Source of the DNA: Treponema sp.
Lineage (GTDB): Bacteria > Spirochaetota > Spirochaetia > Treponematales > Treponemataceae
NCBI GenBank assembly: GCA_017484285.1
Contig: JAFUTH010000014.1
Span: forward strand, 248,001-312,000
Direction: 5' to 3'
Length of the DNA: 64,000 nt
In this document: positions 1-6,898 of the stretch, piece by piece
How the letters are laid out: every line of letters starts with the position of its first letter
How positions within the stretch are numbered: position 1 is the first letter of the stretch
Position numbers and translations under genes: made by a program
The notes under the pieces: model-generated
Seen by the model: the letters and a program-made list of their open reading frames with translations, nothing else
Told to the model about the DNA's origin: nothing
The model's database searches: none

Positions 1-192
1 GACATCGCTATGACGACGGCAGTGTACACAGAACCGCTTGTTGATTTGTGGTGGACGCGCTGTGGATATGCGCGCGAAATGGCAGGAAGCTATCCTTCGG
101 CGCTTGAGGCATATTCAAAAGCGCTTGAACTCAACAGCTCGCAGGGCGATGCCGCCCGTGGCAAAGAGCGCGTTACGGCACGATTGCGATAA
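1..192 (+). CDS. C-terminal end of a TPR-type protein (partial)
   Basis: The reading frame is open from the first base of the window and ends at 190-192, so only about 63 C-terminal residues are visible. The stretch GSYPSALEAYSKALELN has the spacing of a tetratricopeptide repeat helix pair (small residue, A, Y, A, L), so this is probably the last TPR unit of a protein that scaffolds protein contacts. The beginning, signal peptide and full domain order lie upstream of the window. It ends 4 bp before the mtaB start and may be co-transcribed with it. The TPR assignment rests on one repeat only. Confidence 0.6.
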   Translation, partial: DIAMTTAVYTEPLVDLWWTRCGYAREMAGSYPSALEAYSKALELNSSQGDAARGKERVTARLR

Positions 193-196
193 TTTC

Positions 197-1648
197 ATGA
201 GCGAATTACACAGAACTATCCACTTTGAAACGCTCGGCTGCCGCTTGAATCAAGTTGAGAGCGAAGGGGCGGCTCGTTTTTTTAGCGACGCGGGATTTCC
301 CGTCACGATGGAGCCATTCACCGCAAAATCTTTCGACGAAAATGCCGCGCTCTGCGTGGTAAACACCTGCACGGTCACGGCAAAAGCAGAGCAAAAGGCG
401 CGGCGGATTATCCGAATGCTCTTAAAAACGTGCCCGAACGCCGCCGTTGCCGTTACGGGGTGCTATGCCCAGCTCAATCAAAAAGATTTGCTCGCAATTG
501 ACGAGCGAATCTGCGTTTTGGGCGGTCAGCACAAAGGCTCGCTTGCTGATGTTCCGTTTCTTCTCAAAAATCTGCTTGCGCAAAATCCTGCTTTAGACGG
601 GAACGCGGTTTCTGCTGAAATTCAGAAATTCTTCGACAGAGAAAATGTGTCTTCTGAGCCGAACAAAATCACTTCTCCGTTCCGCCTTTCCACGGACACT
701 TTTATCAATCATTCGCGCTCTTCTCTTAAAATTCAGGACGGTTGTAATTGCGTGTGCACGTATTGCCGAATCCGGCTTGCGCGGGGAAAGTCCATTTCTC
801 TTGCGGCGAGCGAAGTTTTGGCGCGCGTGAAGGCTCTTGAAAGCGCGGGGCAGAATGAAGTCGTCATTACCACGGTGAACATCGGCCAATATGTGAGCGA
901 ATACGAAGGAAAGCGCGTTCGATTCGCCGAACTTTTGGAGCTGATTTTGTCTCAGACCGAAAAAATCAAAATCCGCATTTCAAGCCTGTACCCCGAAATC
1001 GTTGACGAAAAATTGGCGCAACTTTTTGAAAATCCGCGTGTGTGCCCGTATTTCCACATTTCCGTGCAGAGCGGAAGTGACGCAGTGCTCGCAAAAATGA
1101 AGCGACCGTACAAAATTGAGGCGGTCTATCGCGCGACAGAGCTTTTGAAAAAAGCGAAACAGAATCCCTTCATCGCCTGTGACATCATCGCGGGCTTTCC
1201 CGGTGAGAGCAACGAGGATTTTGACCTCACGATGAAAATGCTTTCTGACTGCGGTTTTACTTTCGTGCATGCCTTTCCGTTCAGCCCTCGACCGGGAACT
1301 GAGGCATTCAAAATGCGCCCGATGGTTCCGAATTACGAGACCGACAAGCGAATTGCCCGCCTTGAAGAATTCAACAAAAAATCAAAGACTGCGTACATCA
1401 CTTCTTTTGTTGGGAAAACGCTCCCCGCCGTGTGTGAAAGTGTGCACCGTGCGCGTCTTGTCCGCGACCGCGTGATAATCCATGCCGTCACGGAGAATTT
1501 TTTGCACTGCCAGCTTGTGTTTTCGCCAAACGACACGAATATCCCCAAAGCAGGGAGCGTCGTGAGCGTGAAAGTGATTCGTCCGCTTGCCGAAAATGAG
1601 CGCACGGGTGAAAGTGATACATTGGCGATAGTGAGCGACCCGCTTTAG
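197..1648 (+). CDS. mtaB: tRNA t6A37 methylthiotransferase, MtaB family
   Basis: Radical-SAM methylthiotransferase that converts t6A37 to ms2t6A in ANN-decoding tRNAs. The 483-residue product has the N-terminal MTTase domain (FETLGCRLNQVE with C15, NTCTVT, TGCYAQ), then the radical-SAM CxxxCxxC cluster at C183, C187 and C190 (DGCNCVCTYC) and a C-terminal TRAM-like region. I chose ATG 197 rather than the longer frame from 38 because family homology begins at HFETLGC and the upstream part is a shadow of the TPR frame. The N-terminal motif favours MtaB over MiaB or RimO. Its stop codon lies inside a structured element (1641-1703). Confidence 0.88.
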   Translation: MSELHRTIHFETLGCRLNQVESEGAARFFSDAGFPVTMEPFTAKSFDENAALCVVNTCTVTAKAEQKARRIIRMLLKTCPNAAVAVTGCYAQLNQKDLLAIDERICVLGGQHKGSLADVPFLLKNLLAQNPALDGNAVSAEIQKFFDRENVSSEPNKITSPFRLSTDTFINHSRSSLKIQDGCNCVCTYCRIRLARGKSISLAASEVLARVKALESAGQNEVVITTVNIGQYVSEYEGKRVRFAELLELILSQTEKIKIRISSLYPEIVDEKLAQLFENPRVCPYFHISVQSGSDAVLAKMKRPYKIEAVYRATELLKKAKQNPFIACDIIAGFPGESNEDFDLTMKMLSDCGFTFVHAFPFSPRPGTEAFKMRPMVPNYETDKRIARLEEFNKKSKTAYITSFVGKTLPAVCESVHRARLVRDRVIIHAVTENFLHCQLVFSPNDTNIPKAGSVVSVKVIRPLAENERTGESDTLAIVSDPL

Positions 1649-1703
1649 CGGGGCAAAAGTCGTGAGACGACTTTTGAGCGAGTCTCGGCAAAATCTGCGA
1701 TTT
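1641..1703. repeat. Structured intergenic element, copy 1 (GAG-loop hairpin)
   Basis: The element starts with a small hairpin spanning the mtaB stop (CCCGC-TTTA-GCGGG), followed by GGGC, a 9-bp perfect hairpin AAAAGTCGT-GAG-ACGACTTTT, then GAGCGAGTCTCGGC..AATCT..GATT. A second copy at 4851-4926 keeps the GAG loop and flanks but has different, still complementary stems. This indicates a structured repeat rather than a simple terminator. Confidence 0.55.
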
Positions 1704-1758
1704 TGACGCGGATGGTGTAGCGCGGTTGTACTCTATTCTCACTTTTCACACAATCTGC

Positions 1759-1764
1759 TATAAT
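1759..1764 (+). promoter_or_regulatory. Probable -10 box of argH
   Basis: A perfect TATAAT ends 11 nt before the argH ATG, and no Shine-Dalgarno sequence lies between. The predicted transcript would have a 5' leader of only about 5 nt. No good -35 hexamer is visible. Confidence 0.5.
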
Positions 1765-1775
1765 TCTCTTCACTT

Positions 1776-3200
1776 ATGAAAAACGAAAACACTCCTCACG
1801 GAACAATCACTGACAATAATCATGCGGCTCTCTGGCACGGGCGATTTGCCGAAGGCCCTGACGCCGCCGCCGTTGAATTTGAAACTTCGATTCATGTTGA
1901 CGAGCGCATGGCTTTGGACGATATTCACGGCTCAATGGCTCACGCCGCTATGCTCGCTAAGCAGGGGATTATTTCAGACGAGGAGAACAAGACGATTCAA
2001 GAAGGGCTTTCTTCTATAGAAAAAGACTTGCAATCGGGCACGCTTTCAATCGATTACTCAGCCGAGGACATTCATTCGTTTGTTGAGGCAACTTTGACTG
2101 ACCGAATCGGAGACCCTGGGCGAAAATTGCACACGGGGCGCAGCCGAAACGACCAGATTGCGCTTGACGAACGCTTGTATTTGAGGCGCGTGATTCCAGA
2201 CTTGCAGAAAAATATCATCTCGCTCATTAAAACGCTCACTAAAATCGCAGAAAATCACAAAACTTCGCTTTTGACGGGCTACACCCACATGCAGCACGCT
2301 CAGCCAGGCTCGCTTGCCCAGCATTTGTGCGCATGGGCGTTCATGCTTGCTCGCGATGTGGAGCGTCTTTCCGATTCTCTAAAGCGCGTTTCCCTTTCTC
2401 CTTTGGGAAGTGGGGCTTTAATGGGAAGCACATTGACCCTTGACCGAGAATTTGTTGCGAAAGAGCTTGGCTTTGAGGGCGCGACGCACAATTCGCTTGA
2501 TTCAGTTTCTGACCGTGATTACTGCATTGAGTTCACTTCGGACTTTGCGATTTTGCAGCAGCATCTTTCGAGAATGTGTGAGGAAGTCGTTTTGTGGTCT
2601 ACGACCGAATTCGGCTTTATCAATTTGAGCGAAAAATGGTCAACCGGCTCTTCAATCATGCCTCAGAAAAAGAATCCCGATTTTGCAGAGCTTATCCGCG
2701 GACGGACGGGAAAGGTTTACGGCGACTTAATCAATCTTCTCGTGATGATGAAGGGGCTTCCGCTTGCCTATGACCGCGACATGCAGGAAGACAAAGCTCC
2801 GCTCTTTGAGGCATTGGACACCGTTCAGGGAAATGTAATCGTCTTTGAGGCAATGATTTCGAGCGCGGAATGGAATCTTCCCAAAATGGAAGAAAGCTGC
2901 TTCGGCGGATTTGCGAACGCGACCGATGTTGCGGACTATCTTGTGCGAAAAGGCATGCCGTTCCGCGTGGCACATGGAGTGAGCGCAAAATGCGTACGGC
3001 TTGCGATTGATTCAGGGCTTTCTGCAATCGAAGAACTTTCTTTGGACGAAATGAAAAAAATCTCCCCGCTTTTTGAGAAAGACATCTTTGAAAAAATCAC
3101 GCCACGCGCCTGCATGGAAGGGCGAAAAACGCTCGGCGGACCGGGCAGCATCGACAAGCAGATTGAAGTCTTAAAATCATTCTGCGAAAAATATAAATAA
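1776..3200 (+). CDS. argH: Argininosuccinate lyase
   Basis: Last step of arginine synthesis: cleaves argininosuccinate to arginine and fumarate in the cytoplasm. The 474-residue length is normal for the family. It carries the fumarase/aspartase superfamily signature GSSIMPQKKNPD (about residues 291-302, with the catalytic serine in the flexible loop), TGRSRNDQ near residue 120 and the TGYTHMQHAQP histidine region. The ATG is only 11 nt after a TATAAT box, so the mRNA may be nearly leaderless. It is followed by a cacagag repeat and an amino-acid ABC transporter. An ArgR repressor gene is 20 kb downstream. Confidence 0.96.
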   Translation: MKNENTPHGTITDNNHAALWHGRFAEGPDAAAVEFETSIHVDERMALDDIHGSMAHAAMLAKQGIISDEENKTIQEGLSSIEKDLQSGTLSIDYSAEDIHSFVEATLTDRIGDPGRKLHTGRSRNDQIALDERLYLRRVIPDLQKNIISLIKTLTKIAENHKTSLLTGYTHMQHAQPGSLAQHLCAWAFMLARDVERLSDSLKRVSLSPLGSGALMGSTLTLDREFVAKELGFEGATHNSLDSVSDRDYCIEFTSDFAILQQHLSRMCEEVVLWSTTEFGFINLSEKWSTGSSIMPQKKNPDFAELIRGRTGKVYGDLINLLVMMKGLPLAYDRDMQEDKAPLFEALDTVQGNVIVFEAMISSAEWNLPKMEESCFGGFANATDVADYLVRKGMPFRVAHGVSAKCVRLAIDSGLSAIEELSLDEMKKISPLFEKDIFEKITPRACMEGRKTLGGPGSIDKQIEVLKSFCEKYK

Positions 3201-3305
3201 GAATTTCTCACAGAGCACACAGAGTTCACAGAGGGATTTCTGGTATACGAAAATCGTTCAGTTACAAAACGCTCTCTGTGTACTCTTAAACTCTGTGAGG
3301 AATTT
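3201..3305. repeat. cacagag inverted-repeat element, copy A
   Basis: Left arm: spaced direct copies of cacagag (period about 9-10 bp). Right arm: ctctgtg words, the reverse complement. The outer ends (gaatttctcacagag / ctctgtgaggaattt) are nearly perfect inverse complements, so the RNA could form a long hairpin. Related copies are at 4101-4193 and 20757-20851. Confidence 0.85.
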
Positions 3306-3327
3306 AAAAATAAAAAGAGGTATTTTT

Positions 3328-4101
3328 ATGAAACTTACAAAAGTTCTGATGGGAGCGTTTGCGGCTCTCACGCTTGCAGGCTTGGCTTCTTGCTCAAAAG
3401 CCAACAATGAATTCGTGCTTGGTCTTGATGACTCGTTCCCGCCGATGGGGTTTCGCGACGACTCAAACGAAATCGTGGGCTACGACATCGACTTGGCAAA
3501 AGAAGTCGCAAATCGGCTCGGACTCAAATTCCGCGCTCAGCCAATCTCGTGGTCGGCAAAAGAGCAGGAATTGAACACTGGCAAAATCGACTGCATTTGG
3601 AACGGTCTTTCAATCACCCCAGAGCGACTTGAAGCACTTGCATTCACCAAGCCGTACTTGAACAATGCGCAGGTCGTCATCGTTCGCGCTGATAGCGGAA
3701 TCAACGCGCTTTCTGATTTGGAAGGAAAGATCTTGGGCGTTCAGGCGGGAAGTTCTGCCGCAGACGCAATCGATGAGAATCCGAGCTTCAAGGCAAGTCT
3801 CAAATCAATCGTTGACTTCAACGACAACATTATGGCTTTGAATGACCTTGAAATCGGCGGGCTTGACGGCGTGGCAATGGACAGCGTTGTGGCAGAATAC
3901 AGCCTCAAAGTCACGGGAAAGCCTTTCGTGATTCTTTCGGACTCGCTTGCCCCAGAGCAGTACGGCATCGCCTTCAAAAAAGACAATACCGAACTTCGCG
4001 ACAAAGTACAGAAAGCCCTCGAAGATATGGCAGCCGACGGCACTGTCGCAAAAATCAGCGAAAAGTGGTTCGGCAGCGATATTTCGATTATTGGAAAGTA
4101 A
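3328..4101 (+). CDS. Amino-acid ABC transporter substrate-binding lipoprotein
   Basis: Family-3 periplasmic binding protein (257 aa) expected to capture a polar amino acid for the adjacent permease. The N-terminus MKLTKVLMGAF..LTLAGLASC is a lipoprotein signal with a cysteine to be lipidated. The mature part has the family order FVLGLDDSFPPMGF, GYDIDLAKEV, WNGLSITPER (ligand arginine), VQAGSSAADA. I used ATG 3328 (preceded by aaaaagagg) rather than the frame start 33 bp upstream, because the signal peptide begins there. Arginine is a tempting ligand because of argH upstream, but the sequence does not prove specificity. Confidence 0.9.
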   Translation: MKLTKVLMGAFAALTLAGLASCSKANNEFVLGLDDSFPPMGFRDDSNEIVGYDIDLAKEVANRLGLKFRAQPISWSAKEQELNTGKIDCIWNGLSITPERLEALAFTKPYLNNAQVVIVRADSGINALSDLEGKILGVQAGSSAADAIDENPSFKASLKSIVDFNDNIMALNDLEIGGLDGVAMDSVVAEYSLKVTGKPFVILSDSLAPEQYGIAFKKDNTELRDKVQKALEDMAADGTVAKISEKWFGSDISIIGK

Positions 4102-4193
4102 AATTCCTCACAGAGCACACAGAGGGCACAGAGAGATTTTCAAATTACAGAGAAAACACTCTCTGTGAACTCTTAAGCTCTGTGAGAAATTTA
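4101..4193. repeat. cacagag inverted-repeat element, copy B
   Basis: Same architecture as 3201-3305: three cacagag-type words, a short unrelated centre, then ctctgtgaactcttaagctctgtgag. It fills the gap between the binding-protein and permease genes and stops just before the permease ribosome-binding site (aaaaggag). Confidence 0.88.
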
Positions 4194-4206
4194 AAAGGAG
4201 CGTTCT

Positions 4207-4842
4207 GTGTTAAAAATCATTCTTCCCATGCTTACGGCTTCTGTTGTCTCGGTTGAGGTTTTTGCGCTCACGCTCTTGTTTTCCGTTCCGCTCGGCTTTC
4301 CGCTTGCGGCGGGGCGGCTGTCTCACTTCAAGCCGCTTTCATGGATTGTGAACGCATTTTTGCTCATTATCCGTGGCACGCCGCTCATCTTGCAGTTGAT
4401 TGCGGTCTATTTTTTCCCCGCGTATCTTTTTAAATTCTCCTACGACCGATTCGTGGCGGCGATTATCGCGCTTTCTGTCAATTACGCCTGTTATTTTGCG
4501 GAAATCTATCGCGGTGGCATTCAGTCGATTCCGCGCGGGCAGTACGAAGCGGCAAAAGTTCTCGGCTACACGAAAATGCAGACCTTTTTTAGAATTGTGC
4601 TTCCGCAAGTCGTCAAGCGAATCATTCCTGCGATGGGAAACGAAGTCATTACGCTCGTCAAAGATACCGCGCTTGTCTCAGTCCTCGGAATCGCTGAACT
4701 GTTCCGCACCGCCCAAACGACTTCAAGCCGCCTTTTTTCCACCACTCCGATTCTGATTGCGGGTTTGTTCTATTTCGTGATGAACTGGGTGGTTTCTTCC
4801 GCGTTCGTGCTCATTGAAAAAAAACTGGATTATTACAAATAG
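4207..4842 (+). CDS. Amino-acid ABC transporter permease
   Basis: HisM/GlnP-type inner-membrane permease (211 aa). It shows the family hallmarks LIIRGTPLILQL (after TM2), AEIYRGGIQSIPRGQYEAAKVLGYT (the EAA loop that docks the ATPase) and VTLVKDTALVSVLG. The start is GTG at 4207, placed 6 nt after AAGGAG. The partner ATPase is not adjacent; the only candidate in the window begins at 14611, beyond a 9.8-kb accessory block. A structured repeat and a tandem repeat follow directly. Confidence 0.92.
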   Translation: MLKIILPMLTASVVSVEVFALTLLFSVPLGFPLAAGRLSHFKPLSWIVNAFLLIIRGTPLILQLIAVYFFPAYLFKFSYDRFVAAIIALSVNYACYFAEIYRGGIQSIPRGQYEAAKVLGYTKMQTFFRIVLPQVVKRIIPAMGNEVITLVKDTALVSVLGIAELFRTAQTTSSRLFSTTPILIAGLFYFVMNWVVSSAFVLIEKKLDYYK

Positions 4843-4850
4843 GGAGCGGC

Positions 4851-4926
4851 ACTGCGTAGCAGGGCAAAAACGCTTGAGAAGCGTTTCTTCACTTTGTTAC
4901 GAGCAAGTCTCGGCGGAATCTATGAT
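4851..4926. repeat. Structured intergenic element, copy 2 (GAG-loop hairpin)
   Basis: Contains CTGC-GTA-GCAG, then AGGGC, an 8-bp perfect hairpin AAACGCTT-GAG-AAGCGTTT, then GAGCAAGTCTCGGC..AATCT..GATT. Flanks and loop match copy 1 (1641-1703), while the stem bases differ but stay paired. It lies right behind the permease gene, at the left edge of the accessory block. Confidence 0.55.
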
Positions 4927-4945
4927 TACGCAGCCGTCTTGTTCC

Positions 4946-5083
4946 GAATTATGAAGAATTATGAAACTTTCTATGAATTATGAAAGATTATGAAGAATTA
5001 TGAAAGTTTTTGGCAATTATGAAGAATTATGAACATTTATGAAACTATTGAAAATTATGAAGAACTATGAAAGAATATGAAAC
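4946..5083. repeat. Degenerate 11-bp tandem repeat (gaattatgaaa/g)
   Basis: About 138 bp of variants of GAATTATGAAG/A with period near 11, including degenerate units such as CATTTATGAAA and GAACTATGAAA. It runs directly into the start codon of the AAA ATPase gene, leaving no clear Shine-Dalgarno sequence. The unit is too short and too degenerate, and lacks spacers, for a CRISPR array. Confidence 0.85.
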
Positions 5084-6124
5084 ATGGGCAAAGAAAATCC
5101 TTTCACACTGACTTTTGGAAAAGAACCGAATGAATGTGTCGCTCGTCATGACAGCCTTGACTCTATTGTAAACACTTTTGAGTCCGCGCCCCCTGTCAGT
5201 CAGGCATATCTAATTGAGGGAATTCGGGGAAGCGGAAAGACTGTTTTGATGACATCGATTGCAAAAACACTCGCAAAAAAGAAAGACTGGATTGTCGTCG
5301 ATTTGAATTCCACGCAGGATTTGCTCACGGATTTTGCCATGCGCCTTGTCGATGCGAGCCGTTCTTTTTCTGATATTTTCAAGAAAGGTTTTTCAATGTC
5401 GGTCGCGGGATTCGGATTTGGTCTGAACGGGGAAGCGCAAACGCGTGACAATGTGAGCATCATCGAAGAAATTTTGGAATCCTTAAAAAAGAAGAATAAA
5501 AAAGTGCTGATAACGATTGATGAGGTCATGAACGGGGAGAATATGCGGCACTTTGCGAGCGAATTCCAAATCTGCTTGCGAAAAGATTATTCGGTTTTTC
5601 TCTTGATGACGGGCTTGTACGAGAATATTTCTGCTATTCAGAATGACCCCGCCCTTACTTTTTTGCTCCGTACCCCAAAACTGAACCTTGAACCGCTCAG
5701 CCTCATGCAAATCGCAAAGCAGTATCAGCATGTTTTTGATGTCGATACCGAAACCGCCAAGAAATTTGCGAAAATCACAAAAGGTTATGCGTTCGCGTTT
5801 CAGGCATTCGGGTTTTTGTATTTTGACTATCACGACTCCCTTTCGCTGGAAAAAATTATCCTTAAATTCGATGAAATGCTTGATGATTTCGTGTACAAAA
5901 AAATCTGGGAAGGACTTTCGGCTCAAGACAGAAATGTCGTTCGTGCCATCTCCGACTCAAAAGCAAAAGTCAGCGATGTGTGCAAAAAACTGAATATGAC
6001 AAGCTCCACTTTCTCAAAGTACCGCGAGCGGCTTTTGAACCGCGGGCTTATTATGGCAAAAGAACACGGCTATGTGGAGCTGATTTTGCCGCGCTTTGCC
6101 GAAATTGCTTCGTATTATGAGTGA
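5084..6124 (+). CDS. AAA-type ATPase with C-terminal winged helix
   Basis: A 346-residue P-loop ATPase of the AAA_16/STAND-like type common in spirochaetes and Firmicutes. Walker A is EGIRGSGKT near residues 45-53, Walker B is KVLITIDEV near 143-151, and a sensor-like LLMTG follows. The last 70 residues (LSAQDRNVVRAI..VCKKLNMTSSTFSKYRERLLNRGL) look like a winged helix-turn-helix. There is no signal peptide. It is the first gene of the accessory block and directly follows the tandem repeat. The function is unknown; homologues are often annotated only as ATP-binding protein, and a regulatory or mobile-element role is possible. Confidence 0.75.
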   Translation: MGKENPFTLTFGKEPNECVARHDSLDSIVNTFESAPPVSQAYLIEGIRGSGKTVLMTSIAKTLAKKKDWIVVDLNSTQDLLTDFAMRLVDASRSFSDIFKKGFSMSVAGFGFGLNGEAQTRDNVSIIEEILESLKKKNKKVLITIDEVMNGENMRHFASEFQICLRKDYSVFLLMTGLYENISAIQNDPALTFLLRTPKLNLEPLSLMQIAKQYQHVFDVDTETAKKFAKITKGYAFAFQAFGFLYFDYHDSLSLEKIILKFDEMLDDFVYKKIWEGLSAQDRNVVRAISDSKAKVSDVCKKLNMTSSTFSKYRERLLNRGLIMAKEHGYVELILPRFAEIASYYE

Positions 6125-6176
6125 GCGGAAACCAGCTGTTTCACGATTGCGCGGATTGTGATTTCCGAGAGCCGAT

Positions 6177-6404
6177 TTAAGCCGCAGAACGATAGTCCGC
6201 AATCGCAACCTCGGTAATGGAACTTCGCAATGAATTCACGATTTTTTCAAGTTTTTTTGCGACATCATCAGAAAAAGACGCTTCTCCGCACTGCGAGCAG
6301 ATTTTTGCTGGCACATTTTTGATAATAATTGCACAACCGTCAATTTCTGTCATGAATGTGGTCGTTCCGTCGATTAAGTTTCCTTTGCAAAAAAAACATG
6401 TCAT
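6177..6404 (-). CDS. YgiT-type zinc-finger protein (MqsA N-terminal-like)
   Basis: A 75-residue protein with two CxxC pairs (MTCFFCKG and KICSQCGE), the metal-binding layout of the N-terminal domain of the antitoxin MqsA/YgiT. The C-terminal part is a helix (DDVAKKLEKIVNSL), and the full MqsA DNA-binding domain is absent. A good Shine-Dalgarno (AGGAG, 8 nt before ATG) supports the start. In toxin-antitoxin loci this domain usually follows a small toxin; none is visible in the 77 bp upstream, so it is an orphan or has lost its partner. Confidence 0.7.
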   Translation of the reverse strand: MTCFFCKGNLIDGTTTFMTEIDGCAIIIKNVPAKICSQCGEASFSDDVAKKLEKIVNSLRSSITEVAIADYRSAA

Positions 6405-6481
6405 TTTTCATCTCCTGTTAATAATCGCAGAATTTTGCAAAGGTTCTATATCAAGCATGGATTATTTTAGCATATATTTTT

Positions 6482-6838
6482 TCACTTTGCCAGTGATTTT
6501 ACGATTGCACGGATTGAGTCGAAGTCGGATTTTTTGAGGCGTTTGAGGTCATCGAGAAAAGCAGAGAGTTTTTTATCAATGGTGAGCGATTTTCTAGGCT
6601 GTTCGTGGATAAGAGGCTGATTTTGCACGGCGGTTGGCTCATTTCCTGTAACAAGATACTCAACAGTAACGCCAAGAGCCTGTGCGATTTTAACGCCGTT
6701 TTCGATATTTGGCAGTGATTTCTGACCTGAAAGATAATTGTCGATTGTATTTTTGCTGATTTCAGTTTTTGCCGCGAGTTCTTTTGTCTGCATTCCGCGG
6801 AAATCAAGAATATCGCGAAGATTCTCCGAAAAACTCAT
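6482..6838 (-). CDS. XRE-family transcriptional repressor
   Basis: A 118-residue regulator with an N-terminal Cro/C1-type helix-turn-helix (FSENLRDILDFRGMQTKELAAKTEISKNTIDNYLSGQ, residues 3-40) followed by ALGVTVEYLVTG, a short linker and a C-terminal helical region. It is divergent from the exported-protein gene at 6899. Two palindrome-like sites in the 60-bp gap suggest it represses itself and possibly the 6899-12452 genes. It is a paralogue of the repressor at 38719-39048 in the second accessory block. Confidence 0.88.
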   Translation of the reverse strand: MSFSENLRDILDFRGMQTKELAAKTEISKNTIDNYLSGQKSLPNIENGVKIAQALGVTVEYLVTGNEPTAVQNQPLIHEQPRKSLTIDKKLSAFLDDLKRLKKSDFDSIRAIVKSLAK

Positions 6839-6844
6839 AAAAAA

Positions 6845-6850
6845 AATATA
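6845..6850 (-). promoter_or_regulatory. Probable -10 box of the XRE repressor gene
   Basis: Read on the minus strand, TATATT lies exactly 6 nt before the ATG at 6838, predicting a leaderless transcript. The first operator-like site (6850-6863) overlaps its upstream edge and the spacer, which fits autorepression. Confidence 0.4.
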
Positions 6851-6863
6851 CTTTTTTAAGTGT
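6850..6863. promoter_or_regulatory. Operator-like site 1 (ACTTTTTTAAGTGT)
   Basis: Contains the inverted repeat ACTT-NNNN-AAGT and shares 11 of 14 bases with site 2 at 6876-6889. It sits in the promoter region between the XRE repressor and the divergent 6899 gene. Confidence 0.45.
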
Positions 6864-6875
6864 AAAATAACAGTG

Positions 6876-6889
6876 ACTTAATTAAGCGT
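6876..6889. promoter_or_regulatory. Operator-like site 2 (ACTTAATTAAGCGT)
   Basis: Contains the 10-bp perfect palindrome CTTAATTAAG. It is 26 bp centre-to-centre from site 1, about 2.5 helical turns, and lies 9 bp before the ATG at 6899, where bound repressor would block transcription. Confidence 0.45.
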
Positions 6890-6898
6890 TTAATTTTT

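Noticed and set aside
3201-3305. cacagag elements considered as riboswitches or simple terminators
   Set aside because: The centre varies between copies, no T-run follows the stem, and one copy lies inside an operon; a dispersed repeat fits better.
4946-5083. Tandem repeat considered as a CRISPR array
   Set aside because: Units are about 11 bp, contiguous and degenerate, without unique spacers, and no cas gene is nearby.
6177-6404. Complete MqsRA toxin-antitoxin system
   Set aside because: Only the YgiT-like zinc part is present; no toxin frame is found next to it.
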